Assembly (NCBI GenBank): GCA_964504155.1
Contig: CAZDCZ010000078.1
Span: forward strand, 1 to 13,590
From: CAZDCZ01 sp964504155
GTDB lineage: Bacteria > Bacteroidota > Bacteroidia > Bacteroidales > UBA12077
Length of the DNA: 13,590 bases
Reading direction: 5' to 3'
Positions 1 through 6,931 of the stretch are shown piece by piece. Numbering within the stretch: position 1 is the stretch's first letter; each line of letters begins with the position of its first letter. The notes under the pieces are model-generated. The model did not search any database and was not told the DNA's origin. It worked only from the letters and a program-made list of their open reading frames with translations. The translations under genes were made by a program, and so were the position numbers.

Positions 1-11
1 AATTAAATTAA

Positions 12-19
12 TATCTTTG
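12..19 (+). promoter_or_regulatory. Bacteroidota -7 promoter box (TATCTTTG) for the yicC operon
   Basis: The octamer TATCTTTG fits the Bacteroidota primary-sigma -7 consensus TAnnTTTG exactly and lies 37 nt before the yicC start codon. The -33 element would fall at or beyond the window edge and cannot be judged. Assignment as the operon promoter is inferred from match and position. Confidence 0.55.
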
Positions 20-56
20 TTAAATAAATAATATTACTAATATATAAACTATCAAG

Positions 57-929
57 ATGTTAAAATCGATGACCGGTTTCGGTAAAGCTGAATGCGAAAT
101 AAATAATAAAAAAGTATCTATTGAAATTAAATCACTAAATAGCAAGAATATTGACATTTACACTAAAATCCGTGGTATATATCGAGAAAAAGAATTATAT
201 ATCAGAAACTTACTTTCGAAACAATTAGAAAGAGGTAAAATAGAATTTAGTTTATATTACGAAATTATTAACGAAGAAAAAACAAATATAATAAACCAAG
301 AAGTTGTTAAAAATTACATAAAACAACTACAATCAGTAAACACCGATTTAGAGCTTAACTCGAACGAGCAGTTACTTCAATCGGCCATGAGACTTCCTGA
401 TGTATTAACTCCAAGTAAAGAAGAATTAGATAACGAAGAATGGGAAGTAGTAAATTCTCAAATAAATACTGCAATAGAAAATATTATTTCTTTTCGTAAA
501 CAAGAAGGAGAATCGCTTCAAAAAGATATCTCGTTAAGAATAAACAATATAGAATCGAAATTAAAAGAAGTAGAGCAATTCGAATCTCAACGAATAGAAA
601 CAGTAAAACAACGCATTAAAGACAATCTGGAAGAACTTAAAATTAAGAATATCGATAACGACAGATTCGAGCAAGAACTTATTTATTATCTCGAGAAATT
701 TGATATTACAGAAGAAAAAGTAAGATTAAAAAATCATTGTAAATACTTTATTGAGATGCTAAGCGAAGAAGGAGCTATTGGAAAGAAACTTGGATTTATT
801 TCACAAGAAATAGGAAGAGAAATAAATACTCTGGGATCAAAAGCAAACAATACTGATATTCAAAAGATTGTTGTTAATATGAAAGACGAACTTGAAAAAA
901 TTAAAGAGCAAGTTCTAAACATATTATAA
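57..929 (+). CDS. yicC: YicC family endoribonuclease
   Basis: This 290-residue protein has the usual length of the YicC family. The N-terminus MLKSMTGFGKA is the family signature, and the C-terminal block at residues 237-290 (around GKKLGFISQE, the REINTLGSKAN segment and a final amphipathic helix) is the DUF1732 domain. The middle (about 90-235) is acidic, lysine-rich and predicted helical, as expected. YicC proteins are cytoplasmic, metal-dependent endoribonucleases; the E. coli member acts in RNA turnover. The ATG is preceded by an AT-rich leader without a clear Shine-Dalgarno sequence. It is the first gene of a four-gene same-strand run, with gmk 48 nt downstream, an arrangement common in Bacteroidota. 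No frameshift or missing motif is apparent. Confidence 0.93.
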   Translation: MLKSMTGFGKAECEINNKKVSIEIKSLNSKNIDIYTKIRGIYREKELYIRNLLSKQLERGKIEFSLYYEIINEEKTNIINQEVVKNYIKQLQSVNTDLELNSNEQLLQSAMRLPDVLTPSKEELDNEEWEVVNSQINTAIENIISFRKQEGESLQKDISLRINNIESKLKEVEQFESQRIETVKQRIKDNLEELKIKNIDNDRFEQELIYYLEKFDITEEKVRLKNHCKYFIEMLSEEGAIGKKLGFISQEIGREINTLGSKANNTDIQKIVVNMKDELEKIKEQVLNIL

Positions 930-977
930 GATTTAACTAAATAAACATATTTACTATAACCAAGATAACCCAAAGAC

Positions 978-1547
978 ATGTCAGGTAAATTGCTTATTTT
1001 TTCAGCACCATCGGGAGCCGGGAAAACTACTATTGTTAAGGAACTTCTAAAAGAAAACACAAATCTCGAGTTCTCTATATCGGCTTGTAGCAGAGACCGT
1101 CGTTATAACGAGATACATGCCAAAGATTATTATTTTTTTAGTGTTGAAGAATTTAAAAATAAAATACGAAATAACGAATTTATTGAATGGGAAGAAGTTT
1201 ACACAAATAGGTTTTACGGCACATTAAAAACAGAATTAGAAAGAATATGGGCACAAGGAAAACATGTTATCTTCGATGTTGATGTTGTTGGCGGAGTAAA
1301 TATCAAAAAACAATATCCAGAAAAAGCTCTTTCGATATTTATTATGCCTCCATCGATTGAAGAATTAGAAAACCGTTTAAGAAAACGATCTACTGATAAA
1401 GACGAAGATATACAAACAAGAATAGATAAGGCAGAAGAAGAACTTAAATATGCCGAACAGTTCGATAAAATAATTATAAACGACGACTTAAATAAAGCTA
1501 TATTAGAAGCTAAGACTCTTACTGAGAATTTCTTAAATACAAAATAA
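978..1547 (+). CDS. gmk: Guanylate kinase
   Basis: Guanylate kinase phosphorylates GMP to GDP with ATP in the cytoplasm and is essential for guanine nucleotide supply. The protein is 189 residues, within the usual 185-210. The P-loop SAPSGAGKTT is at residues 9-18. The GMP-binding segment follows (SACSRDRRYNE near 34-44, then the acidic FIEWEEVY near 69-76), as does the FDVDVVGG strand-turn near residues 100-107, equivalent to the family's D-V-D-x-x-G. The arginine-rich lid RLRKRSTD lies near 132-139. The start at 978 places the P-loop at the usual distance from the N-terminus. It sits 48 nt after yicC and 15 nt before nadD, so co-transcription is very likely. Four of its ten serines use TCG, a host habit that contrasts with the restriction-modification genes to the right. 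Confidence 0.96.
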   Translation: MSGKLLIFSAPSGAGKTTIVKELLKENTNLEFSISACSRDRRYNEIHAKDYYFFSVEEFKNKIRNNEFIEWEEVYTNRFYGTLKTELERIWAQGKHVIFDVDVVGGVNIKKQYPEKALSIFIMPPSIEELENRLRKRSTDKDEDIQTRIDKAEEELKYAEQFDKIIINDDLNKAILEAKTLTENFLNTK

Positions 1548-1562
1548 CAAAAATAATAAATT

Positions 1563-2141
1563 ATGAAAGTTGGTTTATTTTTCGGTTCATATAACCCAAT
1601 ACATATTGGACATCTTGCTATTGCAAATTATTTGATTGAATTTAGCGATCTCGATGAATTATGGATGGTAGTAAGTCCGCAAAACCCCTTTAAAACCAGA
1701 AAAAATTTATTAAACGAATACGATAGATTAAAACTAATAGAATTAGCCTTAAACGACGATATAAGAATTAAAGCTAGTAATATTGAATTTATTTTACCAA
1801 AACCATCATACACAATCGACACTTTAACTTATTTAAGCGATAAACACCCACAGAAAGAATTTGCTATTATTATGGGATCCGATAATTTAACAAACTTTCA
1901 TAAATGGAAAAATGCTGAGCAAATATTAAAATACTATCAATTATATGTTTATCCCAGACCAAATATTTCTATTGATGAATATAAAAACAATAGCAAAATT
2001 ACAATAGTAGATGCTCCACTTATGGAAATATCATCTAGTTTTATAAGAGAATCGATAAAAAACAATAAAGATATTAGATATTTTTTGCCCGAAAAAGTAT
2101 ATGATTACATAAAACAAATGCATTTTTATGAAACCAAATAA
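1563..2141 (+). CDS. nadD: Nicotinate-nucleotide adenylyltransferase
   Basis: NadD transfers AMP from ATP to nicotinate mononucleotide, making deamido-NAD in NAD biosynthesis. The 192-residue protein carries the nucleotidyltransferase signature GSYNPIHIGH at residues 8-17, with the catalytic HxGH-type histidines, and the C-terminal ISSSFIR motif at 156-162, equivalent to ISSTxIR. The central GSDNL at about 100-104 and the WKNAEQIL stretch are also typical of NadD. Length matches stand-alone NadD without a fused HD phosphohydrolase. It begins 15 nt after gmk and ends 18 nt before the CNNM-like gene, so it is the third gene of the operon. Intact, with no anomalies. Confidence 0.95.
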   Translation: MKVGLFFGSYNPIHIGHLAIANYLIEFSDLDELWMVVSPQNPFKTRKNLLNEYDRLKLIELALNDDIRIKASNIEFILPKPSYTIDTLTYLSDKHPQKEFAIIMGSDNLTNFHKWKNAEQILKYYQLYVYPRPNISIDEYKNNSKITIVDAPLMEISSSFIRESIKNNKDIRYFLPEKVYDYIKQMHFYETK

Positions 2142-2159
2142 TAATATTATATAACAAAA

Positions 2160-3206
2160 ATGACCTTATTAATACTATATTTTCTAATTGCTCTTATTAC
2201 TTCTTTCATTTGCTCAATAATGGAAGCAACACTATTAAGTATCACTCCATCGTATGTATTTGCAAAGATTAACGAGAAAAAGAAATATGCAAAATCGTTA
2301 AAGAAATTTAAAGAAAAAATCGATTTACCATTATCGGCCATATTAACATTTAACACTTTTGCTAATACTATTGGTGCAGTTGGTGTTGGAGCTCAAGCAC
2401 AATTAATATGGGGTAACGAATACATTTCGATTATATCGGCTGTTCTAACCATATCAATTTTAATTTTCGCAGAAATAATACCCAAAACATTAGGCGCAAC
2501 TTATTGGAAAACATTAGCCCCTATTACCTCAACAGTGATTAATATTATGATATATTCGCCATTATATCCTATAATTATACTAGCCAAATTGGTAACATTT
2601 GTTCTAAAGAAAAATAAAAATCAAAATATTTTAAGTCGCTCAGAATTTCAGACAATTACCGAGATGGGAATTAAAGAAGGAATATTTAAAAAAGAAGAAA
2701 CTAAGATACTATCAAGCTTAATGCTATTTAATAAAATTGACGTTAAAAATATTATGACTCCTCGAACAGTAGTTTTTGCTGCTGACGAAAACACATTAAT
2801 AAAAAAATTTTACGAAAATACAGAGAAACTAAGATTCTCGAGAATACCAATTTATAATGGCGATATAGATAAAATAAGTGGATTTGTTCTTAAAGATGAT
2901 TTGATGCGAGATTTAATAAATAAGGACTTTAATAAAAATTTAAAATCTATTTCTCGAGAAATTAAAATAATAAGCGACAATATGCCAATTATTCGTCTTT
3001 TTTATAAATTTATTGAAGAAAAAGAACATATTGCAATGGTTGTAGGAGAATATGGAGAAATGGTTGGTATTGTTACTATGGAAGATATTATAGAAACCAT
3101 TTTAGGCACTGAGATTGTCGATGAGCTTGATTATGCTACCGATATGCAAGAACAAGCGAAAAAAAATTGGAAAAAAAGAGCAAAAAAATTAGGTCTGATT
3201 GAATAA
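2160..3206 (+). CDS. CNNM/CorC-like membrane protein (DUF21 plus CBS pair)
   Basis: This 348-residue inner-membrane protein has the CNNM-type transmembrane domain (DUF21). Hydrophobic segments fall at about 1-24, 55-80, 88-110 and 120-150, with EIIPKTLG at 105-112 matching the conserved E-x-x-P-K-x-x-G of the family. A CBS pair follows, starting at the IMTPR motif (198-202) and ending around the GEYGEMVGIVTMEDIIE segment. Relatives are linked to Mg2+/Co2+ export. Most bacterial homologues add a C-terminal CorC_HlyC (transporter-associated) domain of about 80 residues. Here the chain stops some 30 residues after the second CBS motif in a basic tail rich in K and R, so that domain is absent. 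The stop is followed by non-coding sequence and then a pseudogene. Last gene of the yicC operon; exact substrate not determinable. Confidence 0.88.
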   Translation: MTLLILYFLIALITSFICSIMEATLLSITPSYVFAKINEKKKYAKSLKKFKEKIDLPLSAILTFNTFANTIGAVGVGAQAQLIWGNEYISIISAVLTISILIFAEIIPKTLGATYWKTLAPITSTVINIMIYSPLYPIIILAKLVTFVLKKNKNQNILSRSEFQTITEMGIKEGIFKKEETKILSSLMLFNKIDVKNIMTPRTVVFAADENTLIKKFYENTEKLRFSRIPIYNGDIDKISGFVLKDDLMRDLINKDFNKNLKSISREIKIISDNMPIIRLFYKFIEEKEHIAMVVGEYGEMVGIVTMEDIIETILGTEIVDELDYATDMQEQAKKNWKKRAKKLGLIE

Positions 3207-3239
3207 TAATACATTTTTGATTTATAAATTACTAATATA

Positions 3240-3467
3240 ATGCACAAGATTACACCCCCCTTTATTACTTGATAAAACAAAATGCAAAAAAAATATTGAT
3301 GCTATGCTCTTAAAAGCTAAGCAACATAATTTATTATTCCGACCACATTTTAAGACTCACCAATCGAAAACTATTGGAAAATGGTTTAAAGAAAAAGGAG
3401 TTAATAAAATTACGTATTATAAATTAAAATGGCTCATTACTTTGCCAACGATGGATGGAATGATATT
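3240..3467 (+). pseudogene. D-threonine aldolase / D-serine dehydratase-like gene, N-terminal remnant
   Basis: Only the first 70 or so codons of a fold-type III PLP enzyme remain. The start reads MHKITPPFIT and then hits a TGA at 3270-3272. Removing one C from the C6 run at 3255-3260 instead gives MHKITPPLLLLDKTKC, which matches the family and joins in frame to FRPHFKTHQS, whose Lys is the PLP-binding residue of this family. A second frameshift near 3412-3429 is needed to pass from VNKITYYKLK to KMAHYFANDGWNDI, also a recognisable family stretch. The reading frame is then cut by the inverted repeat of the insertion sequence at 3468. The rest of the gene is not found to the right, so it is dead. 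Family assignment is from remembered motifs and is fairly secure. Confidence 0.75.
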
Positions 3468-3490
3468 GGATCAGATTGAAAAGTTGTGGA
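3468..3490 (+). repeat. Left terminal inverted repeat of the ISAon1-type element
   Basis: A 23-bp sequence beginning GGATCAGATTGAAAAG is the exact reverse complement of 4858-4880. It lies 10 bp beyond the transposase stop codon at 3501-3503 and directly truncates the PLP-enzyme remnant. Confidence 0.9.
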
Positions 3491-3500
3491 CTTTCTTATT

Positions 3501-4475
3501 TTATGCATAAATTTTAGTTAGTCTGTAGAAGAAAAAATCAGTGTCTGCAACTCCCCCCTTTGAGTAGCTCTAAATGCCTTAATTTTTGCATTAAATGATT
3601 CTGCCGACGCATTCTGTGCTTCTTCTTTCAAAGAAATTTAAAATACCTACATAATGAGTATTTATTGTTGCCGAAATAGTGTTAAAAGATTTAAAATCGG
3701 CATCAGTAACTTCATTGTACCATTTAGCTAATTTAGTATATGCAACTCCTTTACTGGTTGTTTTTGAAAATATTAATCTAAGTTTATGTATTAATTCATA
3801 AGTTGTCTTTATATCCGGATATAATTCAAAAAGTATTTTGGCTCTTCTTTTTTGAGATTTAAATAATAAATATCTACTTCTTGCAAGTAATTGTTTGAGA
3901 GTATCTCCATTGCTGTAGAACTTTGTTGTATATGATTCATTATTCTCACGAGCTTGTTGAATTAAATTTGTTTCTTCATTTATAGCATCCCATCTATGAG
4001 CAATACGAATTTCTTGAATAGCATCATATGCTAGTTTTTGAATATGAAAACGGTCTATTACTTTTATCGCCTTTCCAAAACATGATTTAGCTATTTTGTT
4101 CATAGAACCAGCCATATCTAATGTTATCTCTTTTACTTTTTCCCTTTCTTTATACGGGATTTTCTTTAAAACAGAAATTACATTTTCTGACTCTGTCCCT
4201 TCTATCATAGCTACTATTGCTCCTTTTTTACCTTTTGCATCTTTATTGGTTAATATTGTATAAAGCTCTCCTTTGGTTATAGATGTTTCATCAAGGCTCA
4301 AATAAGGCCCTAAATTTTCAGGAAAAAGTATCCAGTTTTTACTGTGTTCTTTTTGCTCCCATACATGAAAATCACTTAAGTAGTCCTTGTACTGCTGAGT
4401 AAACTGTGTTCCGTTTATATAATAGAACTTTTCTAAGCTATTACTACTGATTGGATAATCATCTAAAAATACCTT
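3501..4475 (-). pseudogene. ISAon1 family transposase (ISL3-like DDE), frameshifted
   Basis: Reading on the minus strand from about 4475, the frame gives DDYPISSNSLEKFYYING, then WILFPENLGPYLSLDET, TLDMAGSMNKIAK, DRFHIQKLAYDAIQEIR, GDTLKQLLARSRYLLFKS and AKWYNEV, the characteristic order of ISAon1 transposases. The DDE catalytic acids are in the SLDET and TLDMAG segments. The frame dies at 3591-3593. Recognisable C-terminal sequence continues in another frame (ASAESFNAKIKAFRA) after a shift near 3605-3625. It continues again after a shift at the six-G run (plus-strand C6 at 3553-3558) as GVADTDFFFYRLTKIYA, ending at the genuine stop 3501-3503. Two indels therefore remove the C-terminal part. 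No ATG is evident at the start, which overlaps the upstream ORF. Inactive unless trans-complemented. Confidence 0.82.
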
Positions 4476-4804
4476 TTAAAAAAGTTGCAAAACCGGTTGT
4501 TAAACTCGTACCTTTTGCAACGCTTGTCCAATTTCGCTCGACTATATCTCCAGTCGACTTAACAACGTCTTACGTGCAAAAACATGGCTTTATCTCTGAT
4601 TGGGAAATCCTGAATTTTTGATGCTGTGTGAAAGCCTTTAGATAATAATTTTTCATCTTTATAAGGCTCGGGTATTATATTTCGTTCATCAAGATAAACA
4701 TGTACTTCCTTATCTTGAATATCTAAACGAATGATTTCGAAATAATCAAAGATTTCTGAGGGAAGAATTAAGCGAATTAAATCATTAAAATAAGTGGTGT
4801 CCAA
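4459..4804 (-). pseudogene. ISAon1 transposase N-terminal-region protein, frameshifted
   Basis: The start MDTTYFNDLIRLILPSEIFD, then FPIRDKAMFLHVRR, is the typical small first ORF of ISAon1 elements. After HVRRC a stop appears at 4559-4561. In the adjacent frame the family sequence resumes as STGDIVERNWTSVAKG and TTGFATFLKGIFR, ending at 4459-4461, where it overlaps the transposase frame. The break is explained by loss of one base in what would be the HVRR-W-L codons. The family normally runs uninterrupted to the overlap, so this copy is inactivated. Role in transposition is inferred from conserved pairing with the transposase. Confidence 0.78.
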
Positions 4805-4857
4805 TTTGAAAAATATTAGTTCTTAAAAAAAAACAAAGATTATTATTTTTTATCAGA

Positions 4858-4880
4858 TCCACAACTTTTCAATCTGATCC
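4858..4880 (-). repeat. Right terminal inverted repeat of the ISAon1-type element
   Basis: Exact inverted copy of 3468-3490; on the plus strand it ends TCAATCTGATCC. It lies 54 bp upstream of the first element ORF on the minus strand, as expected for the promoter-side end. Confidence 0.9.
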
Positions 4881-4951
4881 GAGAAGCAATGAGCGGCAAA
4901 TAAATATTCATTGCATGCTGTAATTAAGATGGTGTTACCAGAAACTAAATA

Positions 4952-4999
4952 TGCACAGTTTTCGGCAACTAAGAGTGCACAGAAAATGGCAAATAAGAT
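4952..4999. repeat. Tandem 24-bp repeats from an IS21-type element end
   Basis: Two adjacent 24-bp units start TGCACAG, at 4952 and 4976. They share TGCACAG-N4-YGGCAA-M-TAAGA with 18 of 24 positions identical, and a third partial unit starts TGCATAA at 5000. Short repeats of this kind near the ends are typical of IS21-family elements, and an IstB remnant begins 25 bp to the right. The outer element boundary was not resolved. Confidence 0.5.
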
Positions 5000-5024
5000 T
5001 GCATAATTTTAATCAAAGTTAATT

Positions 5025-5150
5025 TTATTTTTTCTTGTTTTCAAAAATTGTTTTTCTATTTTTCATTCTGTAACTACTACCAGTTAATTTAATTACCTCA
5101 CAACGATGTAATATTCGATCTAACAAAGCAGTAGTCAAGACTTTTGTAAC
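5025..5150 (-). pseudogene. istB: IstB-like ATP-binding protein (IS21 helper), C-terminal remnant
   Basis: On the minus strand the sequence reads VTKVLTTALLDRILHRCEV, then IKLTGSSYRMKNRKTIFE, and stops at 5025-5027. This is the C-terminal tail of IstB, the AAA+ helper ATPase of IS21 transposition (the ALLDRILHR and SYRMKNR segments are family features). The Walker motifs and everything before them, as well as IstA, are missing. It joins an ISAs1-type fragment around 5147, so the rest was replaced or deleted. Non-functional. Confidence 0.72.
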
Positions 5151-5355
5151 CATGTTAATTTAGCTTTACCAAAAAGCTTTATGGATGTCCATCCATTTGC
5201 TCCACTTATTACATTACTGCCGAGATAACTAACAGTAAAATTTCATTAAGGGAATATTTGTGATTTCCTTTGCTTGTTCGTCTTGGATCATTCATTTTTT
5301 TGAAGTAGTTGATAAACTGATTGTTAACTGATTTAGTGTCGTTGTTACTAGGCAT
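5147..5355 (-). pseudogene. ISAs1 family transposase, N-terminal remnant
   Basis: The minus-strand frame starts at ATG 5353-5355 with MPSNNDTKSVNNQFINYF, followed by MNDPRRTSKGNHKYSLNEIL and LLVISAV. It then stops at 5209-5211. In the next frame SGANGWTSIKLFGKAKLTWL continues the ISAs1 N-terminal domain (DPRR, AVISGA and GW-I-FG-K features). The break is explained by a 5-bp tandem duplication, GTAATGTAAT, where GTAAT would keep frame. The DDE domain is absent, and the sequence runs into an IstB tail at about 5147, making a chimeric remnant of two unrelated insertion sequences. Confidence 0.72.
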
Positions 5356-5620
5356 TTTTAAAAAAAGCTAACTATTATCTTCTTTTTAAAGATACAAAAA
5401 ATAGCTTTAATATACTAATTATCAACTAATTAAATTGATGATTTTAAAAGCGAATTCCCTGGTCTTAAGACCTGTTAGGTTTAGTCAGCTGTTAGATTAA
5501 TAAACACTTAGCGGCTTTTCTGTTTTTCAGTCGATTATTAGAAAAATGAGATATTTCGATTACGCTCAAAAACACATCATTAATTAAATTATTTAAAATA
5601 CAATTATATAGCAATAAAAA
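5356..5620. other. Gene-free interval with IS-end-like and palindromic sequence
   Basis: No coding sequence was recognised. A palindrome, GGTCTTAAGACC, at 5461-5472 is followed by a second inverted repeat, ACCTGTTAGGT, at 5470-5480. Just left of them, on the minus strand, CAGGGAATTCGCTTTT (5447-5462) could be the outer end of the ISAs1 remnant, but its partner is absent from the window. A copy of an interspersed repeat follows at 5546-5570. Confidence 0.4.
5546..5570 (+). repeat. Interspersed intergenic repeat, diverged copy
   Basis: ATGAGATATTTCGATTACGC and the following bases resemble the reverse complement of the copy at 6821-6848 (ATGAGATGCTTCGACAAGCT then CAACATGAC). The two copies lie in opposite orientation on either side of the lipoprotein gene. 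Function unknown. Confidence 0.45.
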
Positions 5621-5655
5621 AACAAGCACTTTAAGTATTACTTAAAGTGCTTGTT
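5621..5655 (-). terminator. Intrinsic terminator of the lipoprotein/TonB receptor locus
   Basis: A perfect 15-bp stem (AACAAGCACTTTAAG, loop TATTA, then its complement) is followed on the minus strand by a run of T (plus-strand A run 5616-5622). It lies 27 bp past the lipoprotein stop codon. The orientation of the T run fits termination of the minus-strand genes. Confidence 0.9.
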
Positions 5656-5682
5656 AAAAAAATCCTAAATAAGATAAACTAA

Positions 5683-6732
5683 CTATTTATGCTCGAAACG
5701 TATTTCGTTTACAGCTTTTATTGCTCTGTCGGAGAAGAAATCGCCTGCCGGATATAACGAGAATTTACCGGCATCTTCGTAATTATCTTTATCAATAATA
5801 AGAACTTCCGATTGGTCGTTACGATTAAATACCTCGCTAAAAGTATATGCTGCTCTATATCCATCAACAGCGGCAACAGTAAACATTCCTGTTTGCAAGT
5901 TTTCTTTATTTACTTCGAAATATTCCTTAAAAACATCTTTCATAAAAGCTCCATTAAAAGGAGAAACACCATGAATTCCTCTACCTCGACCGTAAAAAAT
6001 ATTTGGATAATCGGTATATTTTGTATTCTCGGGTAATTCTGTAATAGTTTGAATCAGTTTTTCGCCAACAAAGAATTTTAAGTCAGGAGAATACATTGGA
6101 TTAATCTCTCTGTTTATTGTATAATTTCTATCGAGCGATTTAATTGTTATTTTCGATGGATTAGAGATATTTCTTTCGGTTAATAAATCGCTTCCTACAA
6201 TTAATCTTGTTTCTGTTGGTAATGGCCAATAATCTTTTGTTTTTGACGGAACTATGTGCATTACTTTAGTTGCAATAATTATTTCGTGGCGATGTATCGG
6301 GTAATATAATTCGCCCCAGCTAATTATTACTTTTTCTCCATTATCGTTTTCTATTTCTACATATAAATCGACAATTGGAGGAAAGATATCTGCATTTTTC
6401 TTCTGTAAGATTCGACGATTTAAAATGTCGTACAAAGAATAGCCTGTGTATTTATATGCTCCTATAAATTTTGTTTTATTAGAATCTAATAATGCTTCTT
6501 TCACTATTATTGAGCGTTCCGGGAAATTCTTGAAATCTACAATCCCCGGCTTTTCTATTTCTCCGCTAATCATTATTTCACTTCCTTGTAATAAGTGTAA
6601 TTCTTCATTATCGTAGAAATCATTTGTTGCATCTGTTTTGTCAACAAAATTTGTTTCAATTTTTGGTGTTTCTGTTTTGCACGATGCAAATATTAGCATT
6701 ATGCAAACAAAGAATAATTTATTGATATTCAT
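5683..6732 (-). CDS. Lipoprotein with two sulfite-oxidase-like molybdopterin-binding folds, no catalytic Cys
   Basis: The 349-residue product starts with a lipoprotein signal (MNINKLFFVCIMLIFASC), Cys18 being the lipidation site. Two segments then resemble the oxidoreductase molybdopterin-binding (sulfite oxidase/YedY) fold. The first (about 55-200) has SGEIEKPGIVDF and KYTGYSLYDILNRR, like the family's G-x-L-x-x-P and W-x-G-x-x-L-x-D-L-L. The second (about 205-345) has NGAFMKDVFKEYF, AAVDGYRAAYTFSEVF and SLYPAGDFFSDRAIKAVNEI, like the DGY-x-x-x-x-S and C-terminal strand motifs. No cysteine follows Cys18, so the molybdenum-ligating Cys is missing and normal catalysis is unlikely. It lies 199 nt downstream of a TonB receptor on the same strand and ends at a strong terminator. 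A surface or periplasmic binding role for the receptor's ligand is plausible but inferred. Confidence 0.72.
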   Translation of the reverse strand: MNINKLFFVCIMLIFASCKTETPKIETNFVDKTDATNDFYDNEELHLLQGSEIMISGEIEKPGIVDFKNFPERSIIVKEALLDSNKTKFIGAYKYTGYSLYDILNRRILQKKNADIFPPIVDLYVEIENDNGEKVIISWGELYYPIHRHEIIIATKVMHIVPSKTKDYWPLPTETRLIVGSDLLTERNISNPSKITIKSLDRNYTINREINPMYSPDLKFFVGEKLIQTITELPENTKYTDYPNIFYGRGRGIHGVSPFNGAFMKDVFKEYFEVNKENLQTGMFTVAAVDGYRAAYTFSEVFNRNDQSEVLIIDKDNYEDAGKFSLYPAGDFFSDRAIKAVNEIRFEHK

Positions 6733-6820
6733 AATATTAGTGTTTATTGTTAGTATTAAATATTTATTTTATTAGTTTAAATAAGAAAGTATCCAAAAAG
6801 TAAAGTTTCAAGTTGTTTAT

Positions 6821-6848
6821 GTCATGTTGAGCTTGTCGAAGCATCTCA
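6821..6848 (-). repeat. Interspersed intergenic repeat (GTCATGTTGAGCTTGTCGAA type)
   Basis: The gap between the TonB receptor and lipoprotein genes contains GTCATGTTGAGCTTGTCGAA followed by GCATCTCA. From memory, this sequence recurs in many Bacteroidota intergenic regions. A diverged inverted copy is at 5546-5570. It would be transcribed if the two genes form one mRNA. Confidence 0.55.
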
Positions 6849-6931
6849 TTTTTAAACTGACAAATTCTTCATAATAATCTAACCTTTTTGAACAGCCTCT
6901 TAATAGGATAAATAAGTTAAAAATCGGAAAA

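Larger units (their letters stand above)
3468..4880 (-). mobile_element. ISAon1-type insertion sequence, decayed
   Basis: The 1413-bp element is bounded by perfect 23-bp inverted repeats at 3468-3490 and 4858-4880. It encodes, on the minus strand, the two-part ISAon1 arrangement: an N-terminal-region ORF and an ISL3-like DDE transposase. Both are broken by frameshifts, so the element can no longer supply its own intact transposase. No target-site duplication is visible: the 8 bp to the left (3460-3467, ATGATATT) differ from the 8 bp to the right (4881-4888, GAGAAGCA). This points to later rearrangement at one end. The left end interrupts a PLP-enzyme pseudogene; the right end abuts IS21 debris. 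Confidence 0.85.

Noticed and set aside
4459..4478. Programmed frameshift joining the two ISAon1 ORFs
   Set aside because: The reading frames would need a +1 shift, and no convincing slippery site plus stimulator is seen. ISAon1 copies are usually annotated as two separate ORFs, and both are already broken here.
4881..5011. Plus-strand open frame AANKYSLHAVIK onward as a gene remnant
   Set aside because: Most of it is encoded by the tandem 24-bp IS21-end repeats, so the open frame is probably a by-product.
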